From Desulfoluna spongiiphila (lineage in GTDB: Bacteria > Desulfobacterota > Desulfobacteria > Desulfobacterales > Desulfolunaceae), in NCBI RefSeq assembly GCF_900101345.1, contig NZ_FMUX01000009.1, positions 1-64,000 on the forward strand: a DNA stretch of 64,000 bases, written 5' to 3'. The position numbers and the translations under genes are program-made. Each line of letters begins with the position of its first letter. Positions within the stretch are counted from its first letter, which is position 1. Under the pieces are notes generated by a model. That model was not told the origin of the DNA. It was given only the letters and a program-made list of their open reading frames with translations, and ran no database searches. Below, piece after piece: positions 62,579-64,000 of the stretch.

Positions 62579-62977
62579 ATGCTTTCCATTACCAAAGAGT
62601 TCCGATTTGACGCAGCCCACAGGCTTTGCCGTCACGATTTTTCCGAAGAAGAGAACAAGGCCCTTTACGGCAAGTGCGCGGCTTTCCATGGCCACACCTA
62701 CACCCTTCGGGTCACGGTTGCAGGCCCCCTTGATGAGTCGGGGATGATCCTGAATTTCACCGAGCTCAAACGCCTGGTGAAAGAGCGGATCGTGGACCGC
62801 TACGACCACGCCAACTTAAACGAGCTTCCCGAGTACGAGAACCTGCCGGTGACAGCCGAGAACATGGTGCTTTATATCTTCAAGACCCTGTCGAGGGCTT
62901 CTGAATTCGAGGGCCTGACCTTGAAAGAGGTGCGGCTCTACGAAACCCCGGACTCCTGGGCAACCGTGACGGCCTGA
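62579..62977 (+). CDS. queD: 6-Carboxy-5,6,7,8-tetrahydropterin synthase
   Basis: 132 residues; ATG after GAAGGTAGCTC. Zinc ligands and family motifs: FRFDAAHRLCRHDF (first His; the nearby cysteine is the catalytic one in QueD), CAAFHGHTYTLRVTV (HGH zinc pair), GMILNFTELKRLVKERIVDRYDHANLNE (catalytic Asp-His) and LKEVRLYETPDSWATV with the substrate-holding Glu. It converts dihydroneopterin triphosphate to 6-carboxytetrahydropterin in queuosine/7-deazaguanine synthesis. First of three adjacent pathway genes; eleven bases to queE. Confidence 0.96.
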   Translation: MLSITKEFRFDAAHRLCRHDFSEEENKALYGKCAAFHGHTYTLRVTVAGPLDESGMILNFTELKRLVKERIVDRYDHANLNELPEYENLPVTAENMVLYIFKTLSRASEFEGLTLKEVRLYETPDSWATVTA

Positions 62978-62987
62978 TTTTTTCGGG

Positions 62988-63626
62988 ATGGACTCTATGC
63001 TGAATCTTCATGAAATGTTTGCCTCCCTCCAGGGAGAAGGTCCCCATACCGGGCGGCCCGCTTTTTTCATCCGGCTGGCAGGGTGCGTGGCCCCCTTGTG
63101 CCCCTGGTGCGATACCAAGGGCGCCTGGGAGGACGGCACCGAGGTCTCCGTAGAGAACCTCTTGGACGCGGTGAAAGACAGCGGGCACCGTTTTGTGGTC
63201 ATCACCGGGGGCGAACCCCTGCGCCAGTGGGACGCGGGCCTTTGCGAGCTGGACACCGCCCTGGCTGAAAGGGGCATCGCCGTGCAGTACGAGACCTCGG
63301 GCAAGGTGCCTGTGCCCGAAGGCATCAGGGGGGAGGTGATCCTCTCGCCGAAGTACCTGGACGGCTCCTGGCATGTGGACCGAAAAAGCGTTGCCCGCGC
63401 CGGGCACCTCAAGTTCGTTGCCAGTGAAGAGACCCTCCCTGTTATTGACGCCTTTGTGGCGGACCATGCCCTTGAAAAAGAGCGGGTGTGGCTCATGCCC
63501 CTGGGCATGACCCGAGACGACCAGATCGAGAACATGCCCGTGGTCTGGGACCACTGCGTCAAGATGGGCTACCGCATGGCAAGCCGCCTTCACATCCTCG
63601 CCTTTGATACCAAAAAAGGAATCTGA
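62988..63626 (+). CDS. queE: 7-Carboxy-7-deazaguanine synthase (radical SAM)
   Basis: 212 residues (start at 62988, or MLNLHEMF at 62997). N-terminal LHEMFASLQGEGPHTGRPAF and FIRLAGC match QueE. The cluster motif is GCVAPLCPWCDT, spacing CX4CX2C, one residue longer than the CX3CX2C of most radical SAM proteins. VVITGGEPL is the SAM-binding glycine strand. It rearranges 6-carboxytetrahydropterin into 7-carboxy-7-deazaguanine with S-adenosylmethionine and Mg2+. Between queD and queC in the same transcript. Confidence 0.95.
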   Translation: MDSMLNLHEMFASLQGEGPHTGRPAFFIRLAGCVAPLCPWCDTKGAWEDGTEVSVENLLDAVKDSGHRFVVITGGEPLRQWDAGLCELDTALAERGIAVQYETSGKVPVPEGIRGEVILSPKYLDGSWHVDRKSVARAGHLKFVASEETLPVIDAFVADHALEKERVWLMPLGMTRDDQIENMPVVWDHCVKMGYRMASRLHILAFDTKKGI

Positions 63627-63629
63627 CCC

Positions 63630-64000
63630 ATGTATGAAACCGTTGTGGTCCTCTCCGGCGGCATGGACTCCGCCGTGCTCCTGGCCGATTGCGTCGCCAA
63701 AGGCCAGAATTGCGTAGCCATCAGCTTTGACTACGGATCCAAGCACAACGCCAGCGAGCTTCCCATGGCCAAGGCCATGTGCGATCACCTGGGGGTGCCC
63801 CACACCCTGGTGCCGCTCCCCTTCATCAACGAGCTCTTTGATTCAAGCCTCCTGCAATCCGGTGACGCGGTGCCCGACGGTGCCTACGACGCCGAGAACA
63901 TGAAGAGCACCGTGGTCCCCTTCAGAAACGGCATCATGCTCTCCATCGCCGCCGGTTACGCCGAATCCGTGGGCGCACGCCAGGTGGTCCTGGCTTCTCA
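63630..64000 (+). CDS. queC: 7-Cyano-7-deazaguanine synthase, cut by window end
   Basis: First 123 codons only. PP-loop VVVLSGGMDSAVLLADCVAKG near the start (SGGxDS, ATP pyrophosphatase), then FDYGSKHNASELPMAKAMCD and VVPFRNGIMLSIAAGYAES, all typical of QueC. It uses ATP and ammonia to turn 7-carboxy-7-deazaguanine into preQ0. Three bases after the queE stop, so it is co-translated with it. The C-terminal zinc cysteines would lie beyond the window. Confidence 0.95.
   Translation, partial: MYETVVVLSGGMDSAVLLADCVAKGQNCVAISFDYGSKHNASELPMAKAMCDHLGVPHTLVPLPFINELFDSSLLQSGDAVPDGAYDAENMKSTVVPFRNGIMLSIAAGYAESVGARQVVLAS

Overview
The window looks like chromosomal DNA of a Gram-negative, strictly anaerobic sulfate-reducer-like bacterium (Desulfobacterota; a Desulfoluna/Desulfobacteraceae-type genome is my best guess, inferred from gene content only). 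Pointers are a fused 1404-residue acyl-CoA dehydratase activase, several acyl-CoA dehydrogenases, a non-pyrrolysine MttB with its corrinoid partner, Pta-AckA, many sigma-54 activators and GC-rich coding DNA. No rRNA, tRNA or CRISPR was seen. The window is cut at both ends: a transposase at the left, queC at the right.

Layout. 1-5.1 kb: a partial IS transposase, then a tight minus-strand operon joining a partner-switch pair (HATPase kinase and STAS protein) and an OmpA/formylglycine-enzyme-like exported protein to two sugar-transferase-type envelope polysaccharide genes. 6-10.3 kb: the giant dehydratase activase with a good terminator. 10.6-17.7 kb: flavin reductase with a basic tail, ABC-F ATPase, MgtE, a DUF6765-like protein and a small outer-membrane barrel. 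18-26.1 kb: an autotransporter, an Fn3/FGE lipoprotein of AT-richer composition, an M14-type deacylase and a chemoreceptor. 26.9-29.5 kb: a complete cobalamin-controlled unit (promoter, B12 riboswitch, attenuator, TonB receptor, terminator).

30-37.3 kb: a quaternary-amine demethylation module on the minus strand (MttB-family methyltransferase, BCCT transporter, corrinoid protein, UroD-type methyltransferase with a fused thioredoxin-like domain). It lies downstream of a near-consensus sigma-54 promoter and two palindromes, and is divergent from a PAS/sigma-54 activator. 37.3-38.8 kb: a GH5 cellulase-like protein without a signal peptide. 39.4-47.8 kb: an acyl-CoA module (thiolase, 3-hydroxyacyl-CoA dehydrogenase, acyl-CoA dehydrogenase, CoA-transferase A and B), again with a sigma-54 promoter and its own GAF/PAS activator. 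48.4-50.7 kb: MarR regulator, polyferredoxin and metallo-beta-lactamase-fold hydrolase. 50.7-52.4 kb: AzlCD and a small membrane/zinc-site protein. 53.1-59.8 kb: large acyl-CoA dehydrogenase, DUF2628-like membrane protein, ackA, pta. 60.7-64 kb: cinA and the 7-deazaguanine genes queD-queE-queC.

How it fits together: substrates enter as betaine-type amines or short acyl groups, methyl and acyl-CoA intermediates are oxidised, acetyl-CoA can be turned into acetate and ATP by Pta-AckA, and cobalamin import supports the corrinoid methyltransferase. Scattered through the window is a roughly 170-190 bp hairpin-rich repeat family, nearly always at gene 3' ends. The most unusual items are the UroD-thioredoxin fusion, the partner-switch/polysaccharide operon, the GAFTSA variant of the amine-module activator, the 3'-end repeat family and an eight-tract GGGCTAA array at the stop codon of the flavin reductase.
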